Positions 28,235 through 37,525 of a stretch of DNA of 64,000 bases are shown one piece after another (position 1 is the stretch's first letter; each line of letters opens with the position of its first letter). The notes beneath the pieces were generated by a model. The model did not search any database. It was not told the origin of the DNA and worked only from the letters and a program-made list of their open reading frames with translations. Made by a program: the position numbers and the translations under genes. This DNA is from Novosphingobium sp. (GTDB taxonomy: Bacteria; Pseudomonadota; Alphaproteobacteria; Sphingomonadales; Sphingomonadaceae): positions 1 to 64,000 of the forward strand of contig JAGHZR010000021.1 in assembly GCA_017745295.1 (NCBI GenBank), given 5' to 3'.

Positions 28235-31200
28235 GCCGCGTCCTCCCCGCCCGCTCGTTCCTTACCACCAAGCGAGGTGATCCATTCGTCGAGGCGCATC
28301 AGCTGGTCGTAGTCCGCATAAGAACCGAGTTCGGGATTGAGCCGCGCGGTGAACGGCTCGCTGCCGAGAATCCAGCGGTCGAGCGCGTCGTTCAGATAGC
28401 GCTCGGTTTCGGGCAGGAAGTCGTCCGGCTCGATCCCGGAGCGGCGCTTGCCGACCTTGAGCGGCGTCGTCGCATAGCCGATGCGGTTCTTGTCCTTGGC
28501 CATCGACCAATATTCGAATTCGCTGGCCTCGCCCGCGATCTCGCGGTCCTGCATGTCCTTGAAACCGCCCGCCTGCGCGATCAGCGCGATCAGGCCGAGT
28601 TGCAGCGCGAAGCCTTCCTCCACGCGGCGCGGGGTCGGCGGCGAACCGGTCTTGTAGTCGACCACTGCCAGCGAACCGTCGGGCAGGCGGTCGATGCGGT
28701 CGGCGCGGCCATGGATGCGGATGTCGCGGTAGCGCATGTCGCCCCAGGCCTCGCTGGCGACGACCTTGCGGCCCGCCGTCTTGTGCGCCAGCACGAGGTC
28801 GCGGAACGTATCCAGCGCAGCGGAGAGGCGCGGCCACCAGAGCGCGCGCATCAGCGGGTGGGCGTTCTTCTCGGTCAGCACCGCCTGCGCGATCGCGTGA
28901 AGGCCGTCCACCGGCTCGCCCGCCTTGTGCCAGTCCTCCAGGATCTTGTGCGCGACTTCGCCCTTCCACGCGGCGCTCGGCTCGGCATCGAGCGCATCGA
29001 GCTTGCGCAGGCGCAGCACGGCATTGGCGTAGAATTCGTAAGGATCGCCGCGCAGCCGGTCCAACCCGGTCACCGCCAGATCGACCCGGCGTTGTTCCGC
29101 CGAAGGCATCGGCTGCGGACGCGGATGCGGCGCGACTTGCGGTGCGTCGTCGAGCATTCGCGCCAGACGCAGCGCCTCGCTCTCGATATGGCGCTTCACT
29201 TCATCGCCGAGCAGCGCCTTGATGCGCAGCACGAAGCGCGAAGGGATCACCGGCCCGCCCGCATCGCGCAAGGCCCAGCTCAGCACGACTTCCGGCGCAC
29301 CCAATGCTGCGGCAAGGTCATGGGCGGCCAGGCCGATGCGGAAGTCCGCTCCCGGCACGCCGAGCGCGCGCAGCACGGCAGGCGGCAGCAGCGCGTCCTG
29401 CGAAGGCGAAGCAGGCCAGACGCCCTCGACGAGACCGCCGCAGATGACGAGATCGGCGCGGCTCATCCGCGCTTCGAGCAAGCCGTAGATCGAGACGCGC
29501 GGATGGCCGCCCCATGGCGGGCGCACGGAGACGCGGTCCATCGCATCGCGCAGCATGGCGTGAAGCTCGCGCGGGTCGAACAGCGTGCCCGCCGAGCCTG
29601 CCGCCGCGCGCAGTTCCTCGACCATCATGCTGAGGCTGCGGCCATCGGCCTGCGCCCAGATCGCCTCGTCGCAAAGCGCTTCGGCGGCATCGACCAAAGT
29701 GCCGAGCATCGCTTCCAGCGGCTGGCCTTCCTGAAGCGCGAAGAGCGGCGCCAGCACCGCCTCGACTTCGCCCCACCACTCGCCCAGCTTTGCCTGCTGC
29801 GCAAGATCGGCGAGCGCCGCCAGCCCCGCGCCGGGACGCGGCCCGCGCAAGGCGAGGTCGAGCTTGCGCGCCGATTCCAGCCAGCTGGCCCGCCCCTCTC
29901 CGCCGCCTGCCAGCGGGTGGACCAGCAGCGCGATCAGCGGCACCGGCGCGGCCTGCTCGGCCAGCACTTCGGCCAGCAGCAGCAGGAGCCGCCCCGCCGC
30001 CGTCTGCGCCAAAGGGCGGCCTGCCGTGTCGTCCGCCTCGATCCCCCAGCGCGTCAGATGCGCGACCACGCGGCCCGCCAGTCCGCGATCCGGGGTGATG
30101 AGCGCGACGCGGCGCTCGGGCACTTCCAGCGCCTCGCGGATCAGCACGGCGATGGCCTGCGCTTCCTGCTCCGGGTGCGTGCTTTCCATCAGCCGCACGC
30201 CGGAAAGGCGGCGCTTCTCGGCAGGCAGGCCGACCCATGCCGCCGAAGCGCGCGGCGGCAGGAACAAGTTGGAGATCACCGTGCTGCGCTCGGCGGGCGA
30301 GGCGCCGTAGCCGGAGCGATGCCACGCAGAGACTTCCTCGCGGGCGATGCCCATGCGGTTGAGCAGCAGCTTGAGATGGTATTGCGGATGCGTCACCGCA
30401 TCGCCCCGCCCGAACGGCGGTTCCTCGGGATTCTCGGGCTTTCCGGCAATCCCGAGTTCGTCCCAGACTTCGCCGGGCAGCGCCAGATCGAAGTCCGGCA
30501 GGACCACCGAGCCGCCCGGCAATTCGCTGACCACGCGCAGCAATTTCGCCAGCGCGGGCGAGGCGCTGGTCACGCCCGCCGCGACCACGGGATAGTGCGG
30601 CGGCACCGCGCGCCATTCCTCGGCGGCATGTTCGAACAGGCGGTTGCGGCGCTCCGGTGCGTCGATCTCGCCGCGTTCGGTGAGTTCCGCGATCCAGTAT
30701 TGCTGCACCTTGAGGAAGGTGCGGGTATTGTCGGTCCAGTGCCCGGCAAGGTCGCCGACGATGCCGATCACCCGCTCGCTCATCAGGTCTAGCGGGGCAA
30801 TGCCTTCGACCAGCAGGCGGTCCATCGTGCGGCCCAGCTCCCAGGCGCGGCGCAACAGGGCCGCGCCCTTCCCGGCCTCGGCGCCTTCGACTTCGCGCAA
30901 GTAATGGGCGAGCCGCAGCCAGCGCCGGGTCGCATCGGCGGCGGGCGGAATATCCGCAGCGCCGAGCGGATCGAGCAGCGGCCCGAGCGTCTCGTCAAGA
31001 TCGAGATCGCCGACTACCGCCATGCGCGGCAGCAGCATGCCGGGCCGGTCGGTCGTGCCCGAATGGCGCACGAAAGCCTCGGTGACGGTGCGGACCGCAC
31101 GGCGGCTCGGCAGCAGCAGGGTCAGCCGGGCGAGGCCGAGTTCGCCTTCGGAATAACGCGGCACCAGCCCCGCCACGAGGGCGTCGGCGAAACCACGGTG

Positions 31201-31242
31201 CGCAGCAATCGAGTAAACCTTCGGCCCGCCTTTTTCAGGCAC
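28231..31242 (-). CDS. addB: Double-strand break repair nuclease subunit AddB
   Basis: 1003 residues from a GTG at 31242 (VPEKGGPKVYSIAAHRGF). It is the shorter alphaproteobacterial AddB. The N-terminal part is helicase-like (LTLLLPSRRAVRTVTEAF), the centre contains AQAIAVLIREALEVPERRVA, and the C-terminal nuclease motif is LAVVDYKTGSPPTPRR. It overlaps the murU stop by 8 bp and addA by 4 bp. The overlapping starts and stops show that the whole run divL-addA is read with few gaps. Confidence 0.94.
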   Translation of the reverse strand: MPEKGGPKVYSIAAHRGFADALVAGLVPRYSEGELGLARLTLLLPSRRAVRTVTEAFVRHSGTTDRPGMLLPRMAVVGDLDLDETLGPLLDPLGAADIPPAADATRRWLRLAHYLREVEGAEAGKGAALLRRAWELGRTMDRLLVEGIAPLDLMSERVIGIVGDLAGHWTDNTRTFLKVQQYWIAELTERGEIDAPERRNRLFEHAAEEWRAVPPHYPVVAAGVTSASPALAKLLRVVSELPGGSVVLPDFDLALPGEVWDELGIAGKPENPEEPPFGRGDAVTHPQYHLKLLLNRMGIAREEVSAWHRSGYGASPAERSTVISNLFLPPRASAAWVGLPAEKRRLSGVRLMESTHPEQEAQAIAVLIREALEVPERRVALITPDRGLAGRVVAHLTRWGIEADDTAGRPLAQTAAGRLLLLLAEVLAEQAAPVPLIALLVHPLAGGGEGRASWLESARKLDLALRGPRPGAGLAALADLAQQAKLGEWWGEVEAVLAPLFALQEGQPLEAMLGTLVDAAEALCDEAIWAQADGRSLSMMVEELRAAAGSAGTLFDPRELHAMLRDAMDRVSVRPPWGGHPRVSIYGLLEARMSRADLVICGGLVEGVWPASPSQDALLPPAVLRALGVPGADFRIGLAAHDLAAALGAPEVVLSWALRDAGGPVIPSRFVLRIKALLGDEVKRHIESEALRLARMLDDAPQVAPHPRPQPMPSAEQRRVDLAVTGLDRLRGDPYEFYANAVLRLRKLDALDAEPSAAWKGEVAHKILEDWHKAGEPVDGLHAIAQAVLTEKNAHPLMRALWWPRLSAALDTFRDLVLAHKTAGRKVVASEAWGDMRYRDIRIHGRADRIDRLPDGSLAVVDYKTGSPPTPRRVEEGFALQLGLIALIAQAGGFKDMQDREIAGEASEFEYWSMAKDKNRIGYATTPLKVGKRRSGIEPDDFLPETERYLNDALDRWILGSEPFTARLNPELGSYADYDQLMRLDEWITSLGGKERAGGEDAA

Positions 31243-31960
31243 GGGTCAGCCATTCCTCGGTCGGTTTGATGGCGCCCGGTTCGCCCACTTCGAACCACAG
31301 GCCGGTATGCGAGACACCGTAAAGGCGGCCCTCCTCGATCGCGCGGTTCCACAGAACGTTGGTCGAGAACGGGCCTTCCGGAGCGTCACGCAGCAAGCGC
31401 TTCGACACGATCTGGATGCCCATGTAGATGAACGGCGCAACATAGCCCGGCTTGCGGCGCGTGATGCGGCCCAAAGCATCGAGGTGGAAGTCGCCTGCAC
31501 CTTCATGATGCATCGCCCGCGTATGCGGCACGACCAGCAGCAGCGCGTCCATCCGCTCCTCGTCCCAGGCCTGGGAGAGTTCGTGGAAGACGTCCACCGG
31601 CCCGTCGAGCCAGATATTGTCGCTGTTGAGGCAGAAGAAGGTCTCGGGCAGCAGCGGTGCCGCCTTGACCATGCCGCCGCCGGTTTCAAGCAACTGGGCG
31701 CGCTCGTCGGACACGGTGACCTGCGGCCCCTTGCGGCGTGCCTTGAAGTGGCCTTCCAGCGCATCGGCCAGATAGTGGACATTGACCACCGCCTTCGCGA
31801 CCCCGGCCGCGTCGAGCTTGTCGAGCGCGTGGTCGATCAGCGACTTGCCCGCCACCCGCACCAGCGGCTTGGGCTGGGTCGCGGTGAGCGGACGCATGCG
31901 CTTGCCGAGACCGGCGGAGAGCACCATGGCCGTGTCGCTGGCCAGCTTGTTCCCGCTCAT
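31235..31960 (-). CDS. murU: N-acetylmuramate alpha-1-phosphate uridylyltransferase
   Basis: 241 residues. It converts MurNAc-1-phosphate and UTP to UDP-MurNAc in peptidoglycan recycling. The nucleotidyltransferase signature AMVLSAGLGKRMRPLT and PKPLVRVAGKSLIDH lie near the start. CLNSDNIWLD holds the metal-binding Asp and GLWFEVGEP is near the end. Its ATG overlaps the amgK stop (ATGA). Pairing with AmgK separates it from GlcNAc-1-P or glucose-1-P uridylyltransferases. The pair bypasses MurA, the fosfomycin target. Confidence 0.9.
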   Translation of the reverse strand: MSGNKLASDTAMVLSAGLGKRMRPLTATQPKPLVRVAGKSLIDHALDKLDAAGVAKAVVNVHYLADALEGHFKARRKGPQVTVSDERAQLLETGGGMVKAAPLLPETFFCLNSDNIWLDGPVDVFHELSQAWDEERMDALLLVVPHTRAMHHEGAGDFHLDALGRITRRKPGYVAPFIYMGIQIVSKRLLRDAPEGPFSTNVLWNRAIEEGRLYGVSHTGLWFEVGEPGAIKPTEEWLTRA

Positions 31961-32946
31961 GCAGCGTAGCTCCCGCCGTTCGCATCGCGCAGATGGGCGG
32001 GAATGTTGGCATCGAACCAGCGCGCCACCGGCTCCAGCGCGGGGTGGGCGAGATCGCGCTCCAGCATGGCCCAGACGCGCGGGATCAGGTCGAGGTAGCG
32101 CGGCTTGCCGTCGCGCCGCCAGAGGCGCACGAAAATGCCGATGATCTTGGTGTTCCGCTGCGCGCCGAGGCGGGCATAGTCGGCCAGGAACGTCTCGGGA
32201 TCGGCGCCGGTGGCCTGGAGGTAATGGTCGAACATCTCCGCTTCCAGCTCGGGCGAGACGTCGCGGCGGGCGTCCTGGAGCAGCGAGACGAGATCGTAGG
32301 CCGGGTGGCCGATCAGCGCGTCCTGGAAATCGAGCAGGCCCTGCTTTTCCAGCGCGCCGAGCAGCATGATGTTCTCGGCATGATAGTCGCGCAGCACGGT
32401 CACGCCGGGGCGCTGGCGCGGGAGCAGGCCGCTCAGCACGGTTTCCCAGGCAGTGACGAAACCGGCGGTGTCCACGCGCAGGTTCTGCGCGGCGCAGTAC
32501 CAGTCGACGAAGAGGCGCACCTCGCGCTGGTACTCGCTCATCGAATAGTCGAGGAAAGGCCCCGGCGGCAGTTCGCGCAGCTGCGCCAGAACGTCCACCG
32601 CGCCCTTGTAGACCGCCACTTCGTCGTCCGGCCACTGGTCGAGATAGTCGCGCATGCGGGCATGGCCGAAGTCCTCGATCAGCACGAGGCCCCGCTCCGC
32701 CCAGTCCGACAGGATCCGCGGCGCCCGCAGCCCGTTGGCATCGAGCCAGCGCGCGGCGCGCAGGAACGGCGTCGGGTCCTCGTTCGGCGGCGGCGCGTCC
32801 ATCAGCATCGCCGTTTCGCCGTCCGCGCGGGTCACGCGGAAGTAGCGACGGAACGAGGCGTCGCCTGCAAGCGGTTCGACATGGGCACCCGCCCAGCCGG
32901 CCTGGGCAAGGAAGGGTTCGAGATCGGCGGGAAGATTCGTGCTCAT
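31957..32946 (-). CDS. amgK: N-acetylmuramate/N-acetylglucosamine anomeric kinase
   Basis: 329 residues of the aminoglycoside phosphotransferase fold. AmgK phosphorylates C1 of MurNAc or GlcNAc. The ATP site includes ARMRDYLDQWP and VLIEDFGHAR; the catalytic loop is VLRDYHAENIMLL, and the metal Asp is in LLDFQDALIGHP. The C-terminal GAQRNTKIIGIFVRLWRRDGK is typical. It leads the amgK-murU pair. A hairpin region (32965-33051) separates it from tsaE, so some transcripts may begin or end there. Confidence 0.9.
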   Translation of the reverse strand: MSTNLPADLEPFLAQAGWAGAHVEPLAGDASFRRYFRVTRADGETAMLMDAPPPNEDPTPFLRAARWLDANGLRAPRILSDWAERGLVLIEDFGHARMRDYLDQWPDDEVAVYKGAVDVLAQLRELPPGPFLDYSMSEYQREVRLFVDWYCAAQNLRVDTAGFVTAWETVLSGLLPRQRPGVTVLRDYHAENIMLLGALEKQGLLDFQDALIGHPAYDLVSLLQDARRDVSPELEAEMFDHYLQATGADPETFLADYARLGAQRNTKIIGIFVRLWRRDGKPRYLDLIPRVWAMLERDLAHPALEPVARWFDANIPAHLRDANGGSYAA

Positions 32947-32964
32947 TTCGGTTCCCGCCCTAGA

Positions 32965-33051
32965 GCATTTTCAAGTCAGGTGGAAACACCTGACGACCGG
33001 GAAAATGCGACCAACAAACAACAGGGATCACCGTTCTGATGAAATCAGAAC
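32965..33051. repeat. Two stem-loops between tsaE and amgK
   Basis: First element: GCATTTTC (32965-32972) and GAAAATGC (33001-33008) flank CAGGTG-GAAA-CACCTG (32977-32992). Second element: GTTCTGAT (33033-33040) and ATCAGAAC (33044-33051) around GAA; this one overlaps the tsaE stop codon. The first type is a common dispersed hairpin in alphaproteobacterial genomes. The pair may reduce read-through from divL-tsaE into amgK. Confidence 0.7.
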
Positions 33052-33506
33052 GAAACGCGATCCCGCCAATCGGTGCCCGGCTCGACAATGGCGATCCGCC
33101 CCTCATCCGCAACTTCCAGCGTAATTGAAAGGCAGCCCGGCTCATGCGCGAAGCCGCCGGCATGGTCGGGCCACTCGGCGAGCAGCGCGGCGCCATAGCG
33201 ATAGTCGTCGAGACCGATCTCGTCGGCCTCCGATGGGTCCTTGAGGCGGTAGAAGTCGGCATGGACCAGCGGCAGGCGCACGCCGGGCGCGCCGGACAGT
33301 GGCGGATCGTAGACTTCGACGATCGCGAAGCTGGGCGACGGCACTTCGCCCTCGTGCCCCAGCCCGGCGATGATCGCGCGGGCGAGCGTGGTCTTGCCCG
33401 CGCCGAGGCCGCCGGTCAGGGCCACCACGTCGTCGGGGCGCAATCGGTCGGCGATGGCGCGGCCGAAGCGCTCCATCGCGGCGAGATCGGGCAATGCAAT
33501 CTTCAC
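33045..33506 (-). CDS. tsaE: tRNA threonylcarbamoyladenosine biosynthesis ATPase TsaE
   Basis: 153 residues from a GTG at 33506, overlapping the divL stop (GTGA). TsaE is the ATPase needed with TsaB and TsaD for the t6A37 modification of tRNAs reading ANN codons. Walker A is TGGLGAGKTTLARAII; the family motif SPSFAIVEVY and HADFYRL follow. It is usually essential. The C-terminus is encoded within a 19-bp inverted repeat that also covers the stop. Confidence 0.94.
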   Translation of the reverse strand: MKIALPDLAAMERFGRAIADRLRPDDVVALTGGLGAGKTTLARAIIAGLGHEGEVPSPSFAIVEVYDPPLSGAPGVRLPLVHADFYRLKDPSEADEIGLDDYRYGAALLAEWPDHAGGFAHEPGCLSITLEVADEGRIAIVEPGTDWRDRVSF

Positions 33507-35857
33507 GGAAGCTCCACCAGAGCGCTGGTGCCCTTGCCGGGCTCGGAAACGAGGCGCAGCGCGCCGCCATGGGCCTCGACAAGCTGGCGCGCGAGCGGCA
33601 GCCCGAGGCCCTGGCTGCGCTCCACCGACTTGCCGTCGGCGCTGGCCTTCATGCCGTCCAGCGCGAGGGCGACGCTGCGGCTGTCCATCCCCGCGCCCTG
33701 ATCCTGCACGAGAATCTGGAGCCATTCCCCCTCGCCCGACGTACGGCGGCCAAGCTGCACGAGGATGTGCTGCCCCCGCGGTGAGGCGGCAATGGCATTG
33801 TCGACGAGATGGCCGAGCGCGCGCGCCAGCCGCTTGCGGTCGCCGGAGATCGGGCGCAGCAGCCCGCTGGCCTGAAGATCGAGCACGAGGCCCGCCTTCT
33901 GCAATCGCGCGGCGCGTTCCTCGACCACCGAACGCACGAAGGGCATCGGGTCGATCTCTTCCTTCTTGAGCGGCAGCAGCCCCGCCTCGCTCTGCGAGAG
34001 GTCCAGCAGACTGTCGATATGATCGCCAAGCTGCTCCACCGAGGTCAGGATCGCGCCGACATAGTCGTGCCCGCTCTCGGAAAGGTCGCCGCCGACGCCC
34101 GCTTCCAGCAGTTCCGCGAAGCCGCCGATCGAGGTCAGCGGCGTGCGCAGCTCGTAGCTCATCTTGGCGAGGAAGCGCGTCTTGATCGTGTCCGCCTCGA
34201 TCAGCGCGGCATTGCTTTCGCGCAGCGCCGCCTCGGCCTTCTGCGAATCGGTGATGTCGAGCACTGCCAGCAGCCCGTTGCCGTCCGGCAGCGGCACGCC
34301 TGCGAATTCCAGCATGCGGCCATCGGCCAGCGCGATGCGGCCGCCCTTCTGCGCGCGGTCGAGCGTGGCGGTGCGCACCACCCCGCCGACCATCTCCGCC
34401 TCGACCGGGCGCTTGAGGCGCGGCGCGATCTTCTTGAGCAGGTCCTGCATGTGCGGATGGGTGTCGAGAAAGTCGCTGTCGAGCCCCCAGTCGGCGGCGA
34501 AGCGGCGGTTCCAGATCTGCAACCGCCCGTCCGGCGCGAAAACCGCAATCGATTCGAACAGGCTGTCGAACGTCGCCGTCCGCGTGCGCAGCAGGGTGTC
34601 GCGCACGGCGGAGAGGCGCAGCTGCTCGGTGCGATCCTCGGCGATCAGCATCAGGCCGCCGTCCGGCACCGGCTGGGCGACGATGCGGAGGTGCGTGCCG
34701 TCCGCCAAGGTCCAGGCTTCCTCGCTGGCCTCGCCGCTGGCGAACCAAGCCGCCTTCTCGCGGCGCCAGGCCGGAAAGTCGCGCGCCTCGGGCACGCGCC
34801 CGGCATCGCGCGCGGCATCGAGCAGACGCTCGAAAGCAGGCAGGTCCTGCATGGCGGCGGTCGAGAACTTGAACAGGCGCTGGAACGGCTGGTTGGCGAA
34901 GGTCAGGCGCTTCTTGGCATCGAACTGGGCGACGCCTGCCGAAAGCTGGTCGAGCAGCCCGCGCTGCGCCTCGCGGAACGCGCGGAACGAGCGCGACATT
35001 TCCTCAAGGTCCTCGATATCGACGGCATAGCCCGCCACCCCGTCCTCGCCGAGCGGCAGGTCGCTGACGCGCATGGCGCGGCGCTGGCCGTTGATCGTGG
35101 TCGAGACGATGCGCTGGATCGGCGCGCCCTTGTCGGCGGCGGCGCGCGCCACCTGGGCAGGCGTGAGGCCGTCCGCGCTCTCGATCAGTTCGGTGCCGCT
35201 GGCGACCACGGCCTGCGCGCTGTCCCCGCCCACGGCCGCGACATAGGCCGAGTTCACCAGTTGCAGCTCGCCGTCCGGGCGGCGGAACCACATGGGCATC
35301 GGTGCCGCTTCAATCAGCGAGACGAGCGCGGTGAAGTCCCCCCTCGCCCGCGAGGCTTCGTCGCGCAGGCGGGTGAGTTCGGTCTCGCTGTCGGAAAAGT
35401 CGAAGACCCAGACGAGCGCGGCGCCGCCGGGCGAGATCTGCGGATCGGCCAGATGCCCACGCAGCGCCAGCGAGCGGGTCGAGCCGCGCGGCGTCAGCAC
35501 CATGCGGAACGGCGCGGCGGTCTTCTGGGTGCGGCGCACCGCCTCGGTCAGCTCTTCCAGCTTTGCGGTGGGCAGACCGCGTTCGCCGCCATCGAGTTCG
35601 GAAAGGAACTGCGGCACCCCGTCCAACCCCAGCCACTGCGCTAGGCGCGGACTGGCCTCGATTCGCCCGTCCGAGCGGACGAGCAGCGGCAAGGCGGGCG
35701 ATTCCTCGACCATGCGGCCCAGCCTGCGGGCGGAGCGAAGCTGGCCTTCCGCGCGCTTCTGCCGACTGCGCGCGGTAAGCACGGCCCAGGCCGCCGCCAG
35801 CATCCAGGCAGCGAGCAGCAGGCCGATCAGGAGGGGTACGAGGCGATCCTGGTCCAT
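33503..35857 (-). CDS. divL: DivL-like PAS-domain kinase homologue with Tyr in place of the phosphoacceptor His
   Basis: 784 residues. One N-terminal membrane segment at about residues 6-29 (LVPLLIGLLLAAWMLAAAWA), then several PAS-like segments (around 45-150, 175-290, 295-415, 430-540). The dimerisation box reads FLAKMSYELRTPLTS, so residue 568 is Tyr where kinases have His. This is the hallmark of Caulobacter DivL (Tyr550 of 769), which acts on the CckA-CtrA cell-cycle pathway without normal His kinase chemistry. The ATPase domain keeps DNAIAAS, DQGAGM and GLGLPLA. The neighbourhood with tsaE fits alphaproteobacterial divL. DivK binding and control of CckA are inferred from family knowledge. 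Confidence 0.85.
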   Translation of the reverse strand: MDQDRLVPLLIGLLLAAWMLAAAWAVLTARSRQKRAEGQLRSARRLGRMVEESPALPLLVRSDGRIEASPRLAQWLGLDGVPQFLSELDGGERGLPTAKLEELTEAVRRTQKTAAPFRMVLTPRGSTRSLALRGHLADPQISPGGAALVWVFDFSDSETELTRLRDEASRARGDFTALVSLIEAAPMPMWFRRPDGELQLVNSAYVAAVGGDSAQAVVASGTELIESADGLTPAQVARAAADKGAPIQRIVSTTINGQRRAMRVSDLPLGEDGVAGYAVDIEDLEEMSRSFRAFREAQRGLLDQLSAGVAQFDAKKRLTFANQPFQRLFKFSTAAMQDLPAFERLLDAARDAGRVPEARDFPAWRREKAAWFASGEASEEAWTLADGTHLRIVAQPVPDGGLMLIAEDRTEQLRLSAVRDTLLRTRTATFDSLFESIAVFAPDGRLQIWNRRFAADWGLDSDFLDTHPHMQDLLKKIAPRLKRPVEAEMVGGVVRTATLDRAQKGGRIALADGRMLEFAGVPLPDGNGLLAVLDITDSQKAEAALRESNAALIEADTIKTRFLAKMSYELRTPLTSIGGFAELLEAGVGGDLSESGHDYVGAILTSVEQLGDHIDSLLDLSQSEAGLLPLKKEEIDPMPFVRSVVEERAARLQKAGLVLDLQASGLLRPISGDRKRLARALGHLVDNAIAASPRGQHILVQLGRRTSGEGEWLQILVQDQGAGMDSRSVALALDGMKASADGKSVERSQGLGLPLARQLVEAHGGALRLVSEPGKGTSALVELP

Positions 35858-35894
35858 TCACCCACGGCTATGAGGTGCGGAAGCCCTAAACACA

Positions 35895-35930
35895 ATGGGG
35901 AGAGCGCCACGATTGCAGCACTCTCCCCAT
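35895..35930 (-). terminator. Stem-loop between ahcY and divL, likely terminator
   Basis: ATGGGGAGAG (35895-35904) and CTCTCCCCAT (35921-35930) form a perfect 10-bp stem with a 16-nt loop, 25 bp after the ahcY stop and 37 bp before the divL start. No long T tract follows, so it may be a weak terminator or an RNA-stabilising end. Confidence 0.55.
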
Positions 35931-35955
35931 CGTTAGCCAATCAGTGCCTTACCGA

Positions 35956-37374
<1,419 letters not shown>

Positions 37375-37460
37375 GGGAAGCTCCTGGTACGTTGGATGGT
37401 GCATGGGAACACCGGACGTAAGCCCGGCGTCCCCGAATGCATCGTCCCTACTCCGTCAGC

Positions 37461-37504
37461 TTTCGCGACGCAAATATAAAGATATCTTTATATGCTTCGC
37501 GAAA
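37461..37504. promoter_or_regulatory. Nested dyad upstream of ahcY, probable operator
   Basis: A perfect 20-bp palindrome ATATAAAGATATCTTTATAT (37474-37493) lies inside an outer repeat TTTCGCGA (37461-37468) / TCGCGAAA (37497-37504). It is 100 bp upstream of the ahcY start and only 22 bp after the katG stop. Palindromes centred on GATATC upstream of SAH-cycle genes are bound by ArsR-family regulators (SahR) in other proteobacteria; that this is such a site is inference. Confidence 0.6.
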
Positions 37505-37525
37505 GTTGCGGCGGAGCATGCAAAT

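Noticed and set aside
24686..28312. Open frame of about 1200 codons antisense to addA
   Set aside because: Same cause: a GC-driven shadow. AddA motifs on the minus strand are unambiguous.
37375..37460. SAH or SAM riboswitch in the ahcY leader
   Set aside because: I could not find the conserved core or pairing of the known classes; the palindrome upstream fits a protein operator better.
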